This document shows positions 46,946 through 57,382 of a stretch of DNA of 64,000 nt, in pieces. The translations under genes and the position numbers were made by a program. The DNA is from Patiria pectinifera (lineage: Eukaryota; Echinodermata; Asteroidea; Valvatida; Asterinidae). Location: contig CM057144.1 in NCBI GenBank assembly GCA_029964075.1, positions 4,859,281 through 4,923,280 of the forward strand, read 5' to 3'. Positions within the stretch are counted from its first letter, which is position 1; each line of letters starts with the position of its first letter. The notes beneath the pieces were generated by a model. It made no database searches, was not told the DNA's origin, and saw only the letters and a program-made list of their open reading frames with translations.

Positions 46946-47639
46946 AGAAGATTTACCCAAAACGTTGCATAGCTATAGAATTGTGTTCGATCAATAAAAT
47001 GTATAGTTATAATTCCTCAATGAACTATGAACTTTTAATTTAATTTTGCCATCACTTTTAACTTGACGTCTAGCACCAAGTTTGACACATACTGTCATTA
47101 GGTTTAATTTCAGTGTTAGCCATCACGTTTTTTTCGACAAATATAAACGATTAGAAGCCATTCAAAATGTCGTCTTCCTGGTCTTGATACTCACATGTAG
47201 GCCTACCCCAAAAACTCACTGGTGGCAACTCCGAAGCAAACGACCCCATTCAGTATAGACTAAAGCTCCGCCGACTTTTCACGGGTTATTTACCGGAGTT
47301 TTTAACAATACAAAAGTCTGATTTTGTTCAGTTATTATTTAATTAAAATCGCAAAACTCATTGTAAAATTTGAGTAAGAAATATTTAATTACTTAAATTT
47401 GCCTTAATTCATTCGTTTTGTAGATTTTACAGTACAAACCAGAATGCCATAGTTTTATCAAAAAGTACTTTGCTTAATTACACATACGAGTTACAAATCA
47501 AAAGGATGTTCTCTTCGAAGGAACGCATTCAAAAGAACATGGTGACATTACATGAATATTCATTAAGTTCAGATGACCAATCAAATTCGAGACTGAAAAA
47601 ACAATCATGAATATATTCATAAGATGGAATATTGCGCGG

Positions 47640-47815
47640 GGTGATGTAAGTCAATATATTTTTGGCAGTCACCGACGTATAAACACTGAATTACCTCCGA
47701 GTGAAAGTTGGGAAAACATCAGTCGGATGGGACTCGAACCCACGACCTCCCGCTTTTTAGTGCGGACGTCTTACCGCTCGACCACCGAGCTTGCGGGATC
47801 GGTTGGCTGGTTCAA
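47640..47815 (-). mobile_element. tRNA-derived SINE, copy 2
   Basis: Box A at 47767-47784 (TGGTCGAGCGGTAAGACG, minus) and box B at 47728-47740, both perfect copies of those at 23.4 kb. Confidence 0.7.
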
Positions 47816-48035
47816 ATCTGATGTACATTACAGGAACGGGTATCGCAATTCAACTACATGTATTCATAAGATGGAATTTTGCGTCGGGGTGATGTACATC
47901 AATAGGTTTTTGCCCTTCACCGGCTTAATAAGATCTACTATTAATCATGAATATAGTAGATCAAATTAAGCCATTTCAAAATGTCGTGTCCGTGTGCAAT
48001 CGCAAGGTATATTGAGCTGGCCCTATTCAGATACT

Positions 48036-48181
48036 TTATTCATCCGATACTTTGGGGTCTAGTCCAGGCTCGATGCGTTTCAGTAGAGGAAAGAGTAGAC
48101 ACCCTAATGCGCAAGTGAAGTGTACTCCAGTCAACATGTAGAACACAGCAACATAGCTCCGTGTAGCATCAAAGATCCATC
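48036..48181 (-). CDS. MCT-3 exon 4
   Basis: 146 nt with GWIFDATRSYVAVFYMLTG and LDPKVSDE, TAA stop within AATAAA. Confidence 0.9.
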
Positions 48182-51100
48182 CTGTGAGGACAAGCAGCAT
48201 TTATTGTGTCATTCATTTTCATTTATTTAACCCGAATTATAACCTACCGATTTATTATCCAAAATATTCATTGGATTGAAGATCGAAATTTTACTAAATA
48301 CATCGTGAAATTATTCCGTCTGCCGCTCGCTGGCATTTAGAAGAACCAAGAAATGTAGGTGCTCAGTTCTATTAAATAGTGCTTTGTGATCCAAAGGTTG
48401 TGCAATGGTTTTCACAGTTCTCTCCAGTGGTAGTTCTAGGGGGAGGGAGGGTTAGGGGGGGGGCTGTAGCCCCCCACCCCCCCCCCCCCCAAAAAAATGC
48501 CAATAAAAAAAATTGCATCAGCAAAAAGAAGGAATGTGACGCACACACGAAAATAAAGCCCACATGCCATTACCTGCTAGTATCGATCCTATGAAGAACC
48601 CGGTGCCAATGAAAACGTTCATCAATCCGACTCCTAGGGCGTAGTGCTGCACACCAACAAAGCTGCGACACAGAACGAAGAAGATGGCGTAAAAAGCTCC
48701 AGAAGCGAAGCCGTAAATGAATGAAGCCACTGCAAGATAGGCATAGCCGTCTGCAGTAACCAGAAGGCACGCAATTCCTGTCAGGCCCGCACAAATGGCC
48801 GTCACGTGCTCCGCTGAGATTCTCCAGCCGATCATCGGTGGGTTGCCTAGGTAACCAATCACGCTCCCTATGCCAAGCATGCTCAGCAAGGATGCGGCAG
48901 TAGAGGGCGCCACATCAATGGTCTGTGCACGTGGGATGAGGAACAGTGGAAATGCCACATAGCCACAGCAATACAACAACTGTATGACACAGGTCAGGGA
49001 AAAGCGGAAGCTTTTCCTCATGATGTTCAGCCCGATTTCGTCCGACAATCTTTTAAGAAGTTTCACCACTTGTCTGGATCGCTTATACTCAGTTTTATTG
49101 CCCGTACTTATATTGATATATCGTACTGGTATTGCTGTCGAATTATTGGGTTCATCTGTAACTTCACCGGTTCTTCCATCGGTATAATCGTCTTCATCAG
49201 TATCGTCGTCGTTTTCACCTGAGAGCTGTTGTCTTAGATCCTCTTGTGAGTTCGTTGCAGACGCGGTCTTGTTCAGTTCCAGGCCGAATTGACGAGGTCG
49301 GAAAAGCACGCCACAGAGTATGACGTTTGCCATGATTGCGGATGTGACTAAACAAGCACCCCTCCACCCGTACCTGTCCAGCAAAAGTTGGAAAAGCGGA
49401 GGGATTGCCATTATCCCCGTTCCATATCCCGCGCAGGCAACAGCGTTGGCCACATTGAATCTCTTCGTGAAATAAAAGGTGATAATTACGCTTGACGCGT
49501 TGACAGCAATGCCAGTTCCAATACCTATCAAAAAGAACAAAGCAATGAGAAAATCGCAGTCGATTCTATGAATGATACATTATCTGACAAAGATGCTTAA
49601 TGTTGCGCATGCTTTGACTTTTCATAGCATATATGGTTTGGAATTCTGTATGTATTACTATTGGGTTTTTTTTCCAAGACCGTATAATGCGGTCAGATAA
49701 ATCATCGAACCATGCATGCACACAAAAAGAGGGCACAACACAGATACCTTTTTTACCCACAAAATCAACTTAAAGGCACAAAAGGATCGTTTGCTTTTGT
49801 ATGCATTTGTTCGTTTCCAATAAAACAACACTCAAAATCCAAATGAGAGGGTTCTGAGCCTATAACCTTCCAGCTCAGAGGATATTACACTTTTCAAGAA
49901 AACAGTGAAAATCATAAACCTTTTAAACCTATTTTTGTCTTCAAATAGCACTCTTTATTTCCAAATAATCAGACAACTCGTCAAGGACACCACGAACTGA
50001 CACCCTCTGCATCACATGTGTACAAAAAAAATAAAAATTCAAATTTTCTTTTTTTGCACATATTAGCAGTTTGTATCATGAAGTTTAACATGACGAGGTT
50101 AAAATTGCTGAAATCATCTAAAATAAGCGAATTTTACTAATGAATTTTCAAGAAATTTGTCAATTCTGGTATTTTTGGTTACCACGAAGTGACACTGCAC
50201 AGGGTGTCAGTTCGTGAAAACCAAAATTTACGTGTTTTCGGAGAGTGCGCGCATGCAATAGCGTTAGTGAGTGTCAGTTCGTGAAAACCAAAATTGACGC
50301 GTTTTGGAAGAGTGCGCGCACGCATGCGCAGTGTGTGCGCGCACTCTCCCAAAACGGGTCAATTTTGGTTTTCACGAACTGACACTTATTAACGCTATTG
50401 CATGCGCGCACTCTCCGAAAACACGTACATTTTGGTTTTCACGAACTGACACCCATCTTAATCATTTAGTTGCTAATTAACTAAGCAGATTTTTACAATC
50501 TAACGTTTATAATTGAGTAGTGAAAGCATTTTTACGTTGAGTGATACTAAAACCTCTAAGATAAATGGAATATTTTACTGAGTAAATTCGTGTCAAACCT
50601 TTAAAAGCGTTTTTCTCCGATATGTATTTCTGCAACGCTGACCACCGGGTGTCAGTTCGTGGTGTCGGTGACGAACTGATTGATGGAAATCACTACATAT
50701 ACATTTCTTGATTCCAGGTCAATAATCTCACCTTGTGTTTACTACCAGTATGATCTTTTATCCAAGGAAGCTTGTTGATAATATTCGGTAAGGCTATACA
50801 TTTGGGATAAATGCAGATAATCCTATATGCCTTACATGTTAAAGGACACAATAATAAAGCGAGCCTTGAGTGAAGAAATATTACCCATTAAGGCAGCAGT
50901 TGCGTAGAGCTGAACTATGTCGTTGGCCCAATAGGTACAGAAGAGACCAAGCCACATCAAGAACCCTCCTAGTACACCCGTAAATCTACAGCCAAAGTGG
51001 TTGCATAGAACTCCTCCAATGAGAACTAAAAAGAAGAGAAAACGAGTTTGTAACGAGATTGTACAAAACGGAGACTCTTGAGATGCTTTTATGGCGGCAA

Positions 51101-54055
51101 ACACACAAATATCTTGCCTTTGCGCCATGTAGTTCTTCATGCATGTGCGCACGCAGGTCCAAGATGACGCATAAATCAAACATAGAGCGTTTTCGAAGCT
51201 TTAACGCTTCCTTAGTGACCTCTGTAATTACAGTAAATTAAATGATTAATTCTATAGGCATGACAGGCCTGCAGCCTTCCAATACTCTGGACCTGTTTTT
51301 CGGTCCTGTTTCAAGGATTCAAACAATTTAGAAATTTAACCAATGCGTGATCACAATACACCGATGATTGTATTTCTACTGCTCTAAAGCCGGCCACATG
51401 TCGACCCTCAAGCATTGTCGCGGAACACGTCGCAGAAGTTGAAATTTTTCTACTTTTGCGGGTGATGCCGATCGTCTTTTATGGTCGCAGTTACACTCAG
51501 GTCGCAAAAAAAATCGGCGACTGAGTTCTCCCGACGGTCGTAGCTCAGGCACATGTACAGCTTGATCCTGAAAAGTCAGTCCGGCGACTGATCTATGTCG
51601 TCGCACGGTCGACCTGAGGCCGGCTTGATTGTCACCATCGGAACTCTAGCTCAATGTCTAACATGCTAACTCGTATGCGTTTTTTTTATGGTGTAAATCG
51701 AGGACACACACGTTGCTTGCAATCGGGGACCCCCTATTGTCCCTCTTTTGTTTGTACTTTTAAGGACGACCTCCCATGTGTTTTGTACACGAATCCAAAA
51801 GGGGACCTCTCGGGCATTGGGGACACTTTTGTCCTCTATATTGTTTAACGTCCCCTACTGAATTCAAAAACAAACTCCAGAACTCTAAAAAAAAAAAAGA
51901 AAAAAAAAAGCCAGGTTGATAAGTGCCACTAACCCTCCCAGGAAAACAATTACGAGCGCTGGCCGGTATCAAACTTTAAATGCCCCACTATGGCCTACCA
52001 TGCCTGCGTCCAGACCACTGATCTCTACATTATAGGCCTACCTGACTTAATAGTGCTTCGGCCGTGGGGGATGAAGCCACTGGACGCCATTTTGAAGCTC
52101 CCTTTCGCCACGTAAATATATATGCAAAGTCATAGAATAAAATTAAATATTTGAACAAACGAAAATGAGTAAATAATACTGTGGGCAAAACGAATAAATG
52201 AAAACCTGTTTGATGATCCATGCTTCCTAAACTTTTGTGTTTCGGTGCTATACGATCCGTTCGTTGTGGGGATCGATTTAAGGGAGCTTCAAAATGGCCG
52301 CCGCGTTTGTGCGAGGGCGACATGTCCTTGTGCACATAGGCCCAAGCGCTAGTCACTTTTAGTCAGTCAGTATGATAGAGATCAGTGGTTCAGACTAGCC
52401 CAACATGATTACCTAAGAAGCCTGCTGGGGATGACATGAAACTTTGAATGGCCGCCGTCTCCTTGAGGCTTTGGAGGATATTTTTTTAAATGAAAATAAA
52501 GTCCGAATTTCATTACGTTCGAATTCTTTTCTTTTGCTTCTAAATCATATAAATTTTCTTTTCATTTTTTTTTAGAAGTAAAGTCCAAAACGACATAGCG
52601 TACACCCCATGCGAATGTCGTTTTTTTTTTGGGGGGGGGGAAATCGCCCTCCCTGCAAACGGGATGCTGGGAAGGGCTGGCTCTCTGATTGCACACATGA
52701 AATGTGCATATATGCTTCCCACTGATCTCTATTATACTGACTGGATAGCGCTTCGACCATATGCGTGTGCACAAGACCGTGACGCCCTCGCATACACGCG
52801 GCGGCCATTTTGAAGCTCCCCCAAAGCTCCCTCAAAGCCCCACGACGCACGGATCCGTATATAAAAAGCACGGAATTAAAATAGCTTAGGAAGCAATTTT
52901 GGATCATCAAACACATTTTTATTTATTCGTTTTGCCACAGTGTTATTTTACTCATGTTATATTTTGTTCAAATATATCATTTTATTTCATGAGTGTCAAA
53001 ATGGCGTCGGTGACTTCACCCGCACGGCCCGAAGCGCTATCCAGTCAGTGATGCTGCCAGCACTCGAGAGCATGGAGTTATTCAATATGAAAAGATCATC
53101 TGTCTGATATGTCTTTGTGTCACAGAAGCAGCGGTCACACAACCGGAAGTGTGAAGTCACACACGATGTCTGATGTAAAATATGCAGCGTATGCAGGTGG
53201 TGCACATGATCTCAGATGTAATGCATCCAGTGTACGTACGTGCTGAAATGGCATTATACATGTACAGTGTGTATCAAAAAAATGCAAGCAAATTTTAACG
53301 GAATGCCGGACGAACACAGATAATATATGTGTGGTTTGAAAGATACGCACACCTCTTTAAAATGAGAAATCAAATGTCCAAATCTGATAATTTTGACATA
53401 GTTATGAGCAATTTTCCGAGAGAGGTCTAATTGACCTAAGACCAAGTTTTCAATATTTGAGGCGTTGGGATAAATGTAGCCTAATTGCCTCTGTGTGTAT
53501 ATTTGCCTGGCCTACCAAAAATGTCTTTGGCGACTAAACACAATACTTTCTTGTTATCAACTTTTGCTAAAAATGTTGAGCATGTAACATGTTTAGCAAG
53601 AAAGAAAGTGTGCACGCGTATGTCTTCGATTTACACCATAAACAAACTCAGTAAATCACACATTCATACACTCGCCAACCCCAGAACTATAGAAACGCCC
53701 ATTTGTGATAGTTGCCCCTAAACCCTTCAAGGGAAACCATTTCGCAGCCTGACCGATATCAGACTTTAAATGCCCCACATGGCCCGCCATGTCTGCGTTC
53801 AAACTTGCCCAGTGTATGAGTACCTGCGAAGCATGTTGGGGATGACATGAAACTTTGAATAGCCGCCGTCTCCTTGGCACTCAAGTCGAACTCATTCATC
53901 CAGGGAAGATACAGGATCCCACTGCATCGCAGGATACCAGTCGATGCCATGGCGACGTGGGCAGCAATGAGCACAACAATTCCCCATCTGCATTCGCTTT
54001 GCTTGGACACTCTCGCAGCCTGACGCCTAGCTTGCAATTTAGATGTCTTCGCCAT
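48036..54055 (-). CDS. Monocarboxylate transporter MCT-3 (SLC16 family)
   Basis: Third copy. Exons are 54055-53824, 51025-50885, 49524-48574 and 48181-48036; 1470 nt, 489 aa, all junctions phase 1 and open. Motifs are ECRWG in exon 1 (Arg where the other copies have Gly) and YFTKRFNVANAV with AGYGTGIMAIPPL in exon 3. The intact exon 1 lies 2.8 kb upstream of exon 2. Half of another, MCT-4-like exon 1 with its donor survives at 52413-52465 in between. The gene model therefore assumes that the transcript skips the truncated exon. If transcription starts between the two, no normal N-terminus would be made. The 695-bp TIR element in the exon 3-exon 2 intron is absent from MCT-4. Confidence 0.84.
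48574..49524 (-). CDS. MCT-3 exon 3 (main exon)
   Basis: 951 nt, uninterrupted. GIGTGIAVNASS, YFTKRFNVANAV, DRYGWRGACLV, acidic loop NDDDTDEDD, C-half to SILAG. Confidence 0.92.
49979..50673. mobile_element. 695-bp palindromic TIR element, only in unit A
   Basis: Ends CGTCAAGGACACCACGAACT and CGTCACCGACACCACGAACT (the latter read inward from the right), flanked by AACT at 49975-49978 and 50674-50677. Unit B has the empty site with a single AACT at 59152-59155. Inside, 50198-50455 is a long palindrome of which each arm has two copies of a GTGTCAGTTCGTGAAAACCA unit. Confidence 0.88.
50885..51025 (-). CDS. MCT-3 exon 2
   Basis: 141 nt, GGVLCNHFGCRFTGVLGG. Donor GTAATA after ATGG, acceptor TTTTTAG. 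Confidence 0.9.
51090..51650. repeat. TIR-like block upstream of MCT-3 exon 2
   Basis: AAGCCGGCCACATGTCGACC (51390) and GGTCGACCTGAGGCCGGCTT (51606) are imperfect inverted ends about 235 bp apart, with GTCGCA/TGCGAC phrases between. Copy in unit B at 61208-61470. Confidence 0.55.
52262..52840. repeat. Inverted pair around the exon 1 breakpoint
   Basis: 52262-52390 (GGGAGCTTCAAAATGGCCGC...GATAGAGATCAGTGG) reappears as its reverse complement at about 52715-52830. The exon 1 remnant and the rearrangement breakpoint lie between the arms. Confidence 0.7.
52413..52465 (-). pseudogene. Truncated exon 1 remnant in MCT-3
   Basis: Last 53 nt of an exon 1 (KETAAIQSFMSSPAGF) with a usable GTAATC donor. 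It stops abruptly at 52466, where a block shared with 37.11-37.62 kb begins. The surviving piece aligns with MCT-4 exon 1, not with the intact exon at 53.8 kb. Confidence 0.88.
52466..52979. repeat. Second copy of the 37.1-kb block
   Basis: Starts exactly where the MCT-3 exon 1 remnant breaks off. Continues past TATATCATT with TTATTTCATGAG, so it gives the empty site for the nested cluster inserted at 37632. Confidence 0.85.
53260..53625. repeat. Interspersed repeat, inverted copy at 59.98-60.31 kb
   Basis: Shares, in opposite orientation, GTGTATC...AATGC, GACCAAGTTTTCAAT, TTTAGCAAGAAAG and GAGGTCAAATTGACC-like phrases with 59980-60315. Confidence 0.65.
53824..54055 (-). CDS. MCT-3 exon 1 (intact distal copy)
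   Basis: MAKTSKLQARRQAARVSKQ, then ECRWGIVV and FMSSPTCFA. The donor context (TATGAGTACCTGCGAAGCATG in plus orientation, nearly identical to that of MCT-1) differs from the truncated copy, showing a different origin from the rest of the duplication unit. Confidence 0.84.
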
Positions 54056-54660
54056 GATTTCACCTGTTGTTTCGTATACTGACAATGGTACATGCATGGA
54101 GGAAGGAACTTTAAACGTTTATAATAAGCGACATTGTTATTTAAACTAACCTTTGTAACATGGGTCTAAGGTGCACCAGCACAATATACATGGCATTGTG
54201 TTTGTTTATTAATGCGAGCAAACAGAACACAAGACAGCTATCACCACAAAGGTTACAGTAAGCTATTGCAAAACGTAATTAAATCACATTTCACCCAAAT
54301 TTCCAAAATAGTAAAACAAGATTCTGTCATTTCTGTTGACAAAGACAGTTTATTGCTTTAACAAGTATCTGAAGGAACGTGTATAAAATATGTGTATAAC
54401 GTGTGTAATCCCCAGCCCGCCACCCCCCCCCAAAAAAAAACCCCGCCCATCGCATGTTGTTTTAGCCCATTTTTGTTCATCTTTTTGAAACATAATTACA
54501 TGTATATCTACTACATTAATGTCTACAAATAATGTCCTTGAAACGGACCGTGAATTCCTTTTAGTTCCAGATTCTGCCATTAAAGGCTCACTCTAGCATC
54601 AATCATCAATAATGAAAACCTTAGGACATTTGCTCGTCGTAACACTGCGTGTACGCGCTC
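54056..54660. other. Upstream of MCT-3 exon 1
   Basis: 5' flank with weak similarity to the flanks of MCT-1 and MCT-4 exon 1 (GCAAACAGAACACAAGACAGCTATC). No clear promoter motif. A C/A homopolymer run is at 54423-54442. Confidence 0.45.
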
Positions 54661-55587
54661 GGTATGTATGCGCGTGCCTTGTTGCGAGACCAAAAACAGG
54701 CATATATAAAAAAAAAAAATTGGCAACGTACATATCTGGGGTGATCAAACATGAAAGCAGACATCTTAAGCTTTCTATGGGGATGACATTTGTCATTGTC
54801 AGTGCTCGGCCAATAACGATCATTGTAGGTCGAAAAAAAAACATATTCATCCAAGAAGCGTAAACTTGTTTTTTTAACACGCATGTCCAACTGTTTTTAC
54901 CACAGCGTCAAAACGAAACGTTCAGCAGCCTAGTTGTGACGTTATTCATAAAGTTGATAAAATTCTCTAAACGCTGATATAAGAAGCATGCTTATTGGAC
55001 AATAAATTTCGACCACCATTTTGGTTTGAAAAAAATATTTACAAGTCACAGTTTTGATCAGTTAGCCCACGGATATCTCTCCTCGTGACGAGCTCATCAT
55101 CCTTAGACGGACATGAAGGCTACACCACCTTGCTGTTCAAGACATGGTTTCGAGTCCATCCTAGGTCCTTGCACTATCAATGACAACTCAACAAGGCTTC
55201 TCTCCTTCTGTGCCTCATCAGTTGGTTCTGCTGTAGAAACATCCTGGACCTCTAATGACGGTCGCACACAGTGAAAAAATGACTCGATCACATTCTGGTA
55301 AGACAACGCAACATGCATCGGGCGATTCACAATGCAGTGCGCCACCAAGAGTTTGCCATGGAGAGTCCATTTTTCAAGTTCACGGTCGACAAAACATGGC
55401 CCATTTAAATGATTGTTTGCAGACAACGTGAGCTAATTCTTTCTAGATTGCGGCATACCATTTTGCTGCCTTACAAAAAACACCATATTGATAAAAGGAA
55501 CAGAAAAGGGCAAACAGATACTCGAATCTTACGCTTACGAAACTCCTAATCGTAAAAAGTAACATTTTCAAATGTCCCGCGCTGCGA

Positions 55588-56223
55588 CTTTGTCGACCAT
55601 CTCCCACAATGCAATGGGAAAAATTAACTCTCCATGACACACTCTTGGTGGCGCACTGCATTGTTAATCGCCCGAATTACAGAGGCGCAGAAGCCCAAGC
55701 CACAGACCATCACCTACTCGTTCCAAGCATGGGCGTCGCCAGGATTTTTTCTAGAGGGGGGGGGGGTAAAACATATTTTTCCCAGAAAAAATCCTGTATT
55801 TCTCAACATATTCTCGATTTATCAGTTTTAGAGGGGGCAGGGACATTTTGCCCCCCAAAAAAACTCATAAAATTTACGCCTCTTCTTCTTTTCTTTTTTT
55901 CTCCCCCCCCCTTTTTTTAGGTGCTTTTCTGGGGGGGCGCCCCCCCTTGCCCCCCCCCCCTCGCGACGCCCATGGTTCCAAGGGTAGCAATCAGCCCGTG
56001 CTTCCTCTCTAAGAAGCCTCCTACGCCCCAGTATGACGTTGAACACCACGACAAGAATCTGGCATCAAAATACTTGGTTGCAATCCAAAATAAATTCCAG
56101 ATCCTAGGCGACCTCCCAGACGATGTTACCTGGTCCTACATATCGTCGAACATCCGTGAAACAGCTGATGTAATCACCGGGAGGAAACAACGCATAATAA
56201 TTATGGTTGTGTTAGATTATTAA
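55588..56223 (+). mobile_element. LINE ORF relic, unit B
   Basis: Paralogue of 46140-46760: KNLASKYLVAIQNKFQILGDLP and IRETADVITGRKQR. The downstream 3' LINE tail seen in unit A is absent here. Confidence 0.5.
55728..55974. mobile_element. hAT-like MITE, unit B
   Basis: Same element at the same site as in unit A, with GTTCCAAG at 55720-55727 and 55975-55982, so it was inserted before the segmental duplication. Confidence 0.85.
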
Positions 56224-56879
56224 CCCCAAACGTTGCATAGCTAGAATTGTGTTCGACCAATAAAATGTATAGTTATAATTTCTCAATTAACTATGAACTT
56301 TCATTTTGCCACCACTTTTAACTTGACGTCTAGCACCAAGTTTGACACATGTCAGCAGGTTTAATTTCAGTGTTAGCCATCACCGCTTTTTCGACAAATA
56401 TAAACGACTAGAAGCCATTCAATATTTTGTCTTCCTGGTTTGATACTCACATGTAGGCCTACCCCCAAAACTCACTGGTGGCAACTCCGAAGCAAACGAC
56501 CCCATTCAGTATAGACTAAAGCTCCGCCGACTTTTCACGGGTTATTTACCGGAGTTTTTGACAATACAAAAGTCTGATTTTGTTCAGTTATTATTTAATT
56601 AAAATCGCAAAACTCATTGTAAAATTTGAGTAAGAAATATTTAATTACTTAAATTCGCCTTAATTCTTTCGTTTTGTAGATTTAACAGTACAAACCAGAA
56701 TGCCATAGTTTATCAAAAAGTACTTTGCTTAATTACACATACGAGTTACAAATCAAAAGGATGCTCGCGTCGAAGGAACGCATACAAGAGAACAAGGTGA
56801 CATTACATGAATATTCATTAAGTTCAGATGACCAATCAAATTCGAGACTGAAAAACAATCATGAATATATTCATAAGAT

Positions 56880-57065
56880 GGAATATTGCGTCGGGGTGAT
56901 GTAAATCAATAGATTTTTGCCATTCACCGACGTATAAACATTGCCTCCCGAGTGAAAGTTAGGAAAACATCAGTCGGGTAGGACCCGTCCCCACGACCTC
57001 CTGCTTTTTAGTGCGGACGTCTTACCACTCGACCACCGAGCTTGCGGGATCGGTTGGCTGGTTCA
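56880..57065 (-). mobile_element. tRNA-derived SINE, copy 3 (degraded)
   Basis: Paralogue of copy 2 in unit B. Box A intact at 57018-57035 except for one base; box B mutated. Confidence 0.65.
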
Positions 57066-57236
57066 AATCTGATGTACATTAAAGCAGCGGGTACCGCAAT
57101 TCAACTACATAATTTTGCGTCGGGGTGATGTAAATCTACTTTTAATCATGAATATATATTAGATCAAATTAAGCCATTTCACTGTCGTGTCCGTGTGCAA
57201 TCGTAAGCTATATTGAGCTGGCCCTATTCAGATACT

Positions 57237-57382
57237 TTATTCATCCGATACTTTGGGGTCTAGTCCTGGCTCGATGCGTTTCAGTACAGGCAAGATTAGA
57301 CACTTTAATGCGCAAGTGAAGTATACTCCAGTCAACATGTAGAACACAGCAACATAGCTCCGTGTAGCATCAAAGATCCATC
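57237..57382 (-). CDS. MCT-4 exon 4
   Basis: 146 nt, GWIFDATRSYVAVFYMLTG, tail LDPKVSDE, TAA within AATAAA. Confidence 0.9.

Larger units (their letters stand above)
45125..52465. repeat. Segmental duplication unit A (with MCT-3)
   Basis: Tandem direct duplicate of 54664-62303, covering flanking LINE relics, exons 4-2 and half of exon 1. Homology starts near ATGTATGCGCGTGCCTTG and ends inside exon 1. Unit-specific changes are the 695-bp TIR element at 49979 (only here) and the loss of about 1.34 kb at 51198. Confidence 0.85.

Noticed and set aside
36388..48035. Possible distant exon 1 for MCT-2
   Set aside because: Searched by eye for the conserved exon 1 phrases (ATCCAGGGAAGATA, CTTCGCCATGATTTCAC); found only at 30.7, 53.9 and 62.3 kb.
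55103..55426. 107-codon minus-strand open frame as a gene
   Set aside because: Shares its start with an inverted fragment 200 bp away and its paralogue at 45.7 kb is broken; more likely a LINE relic.
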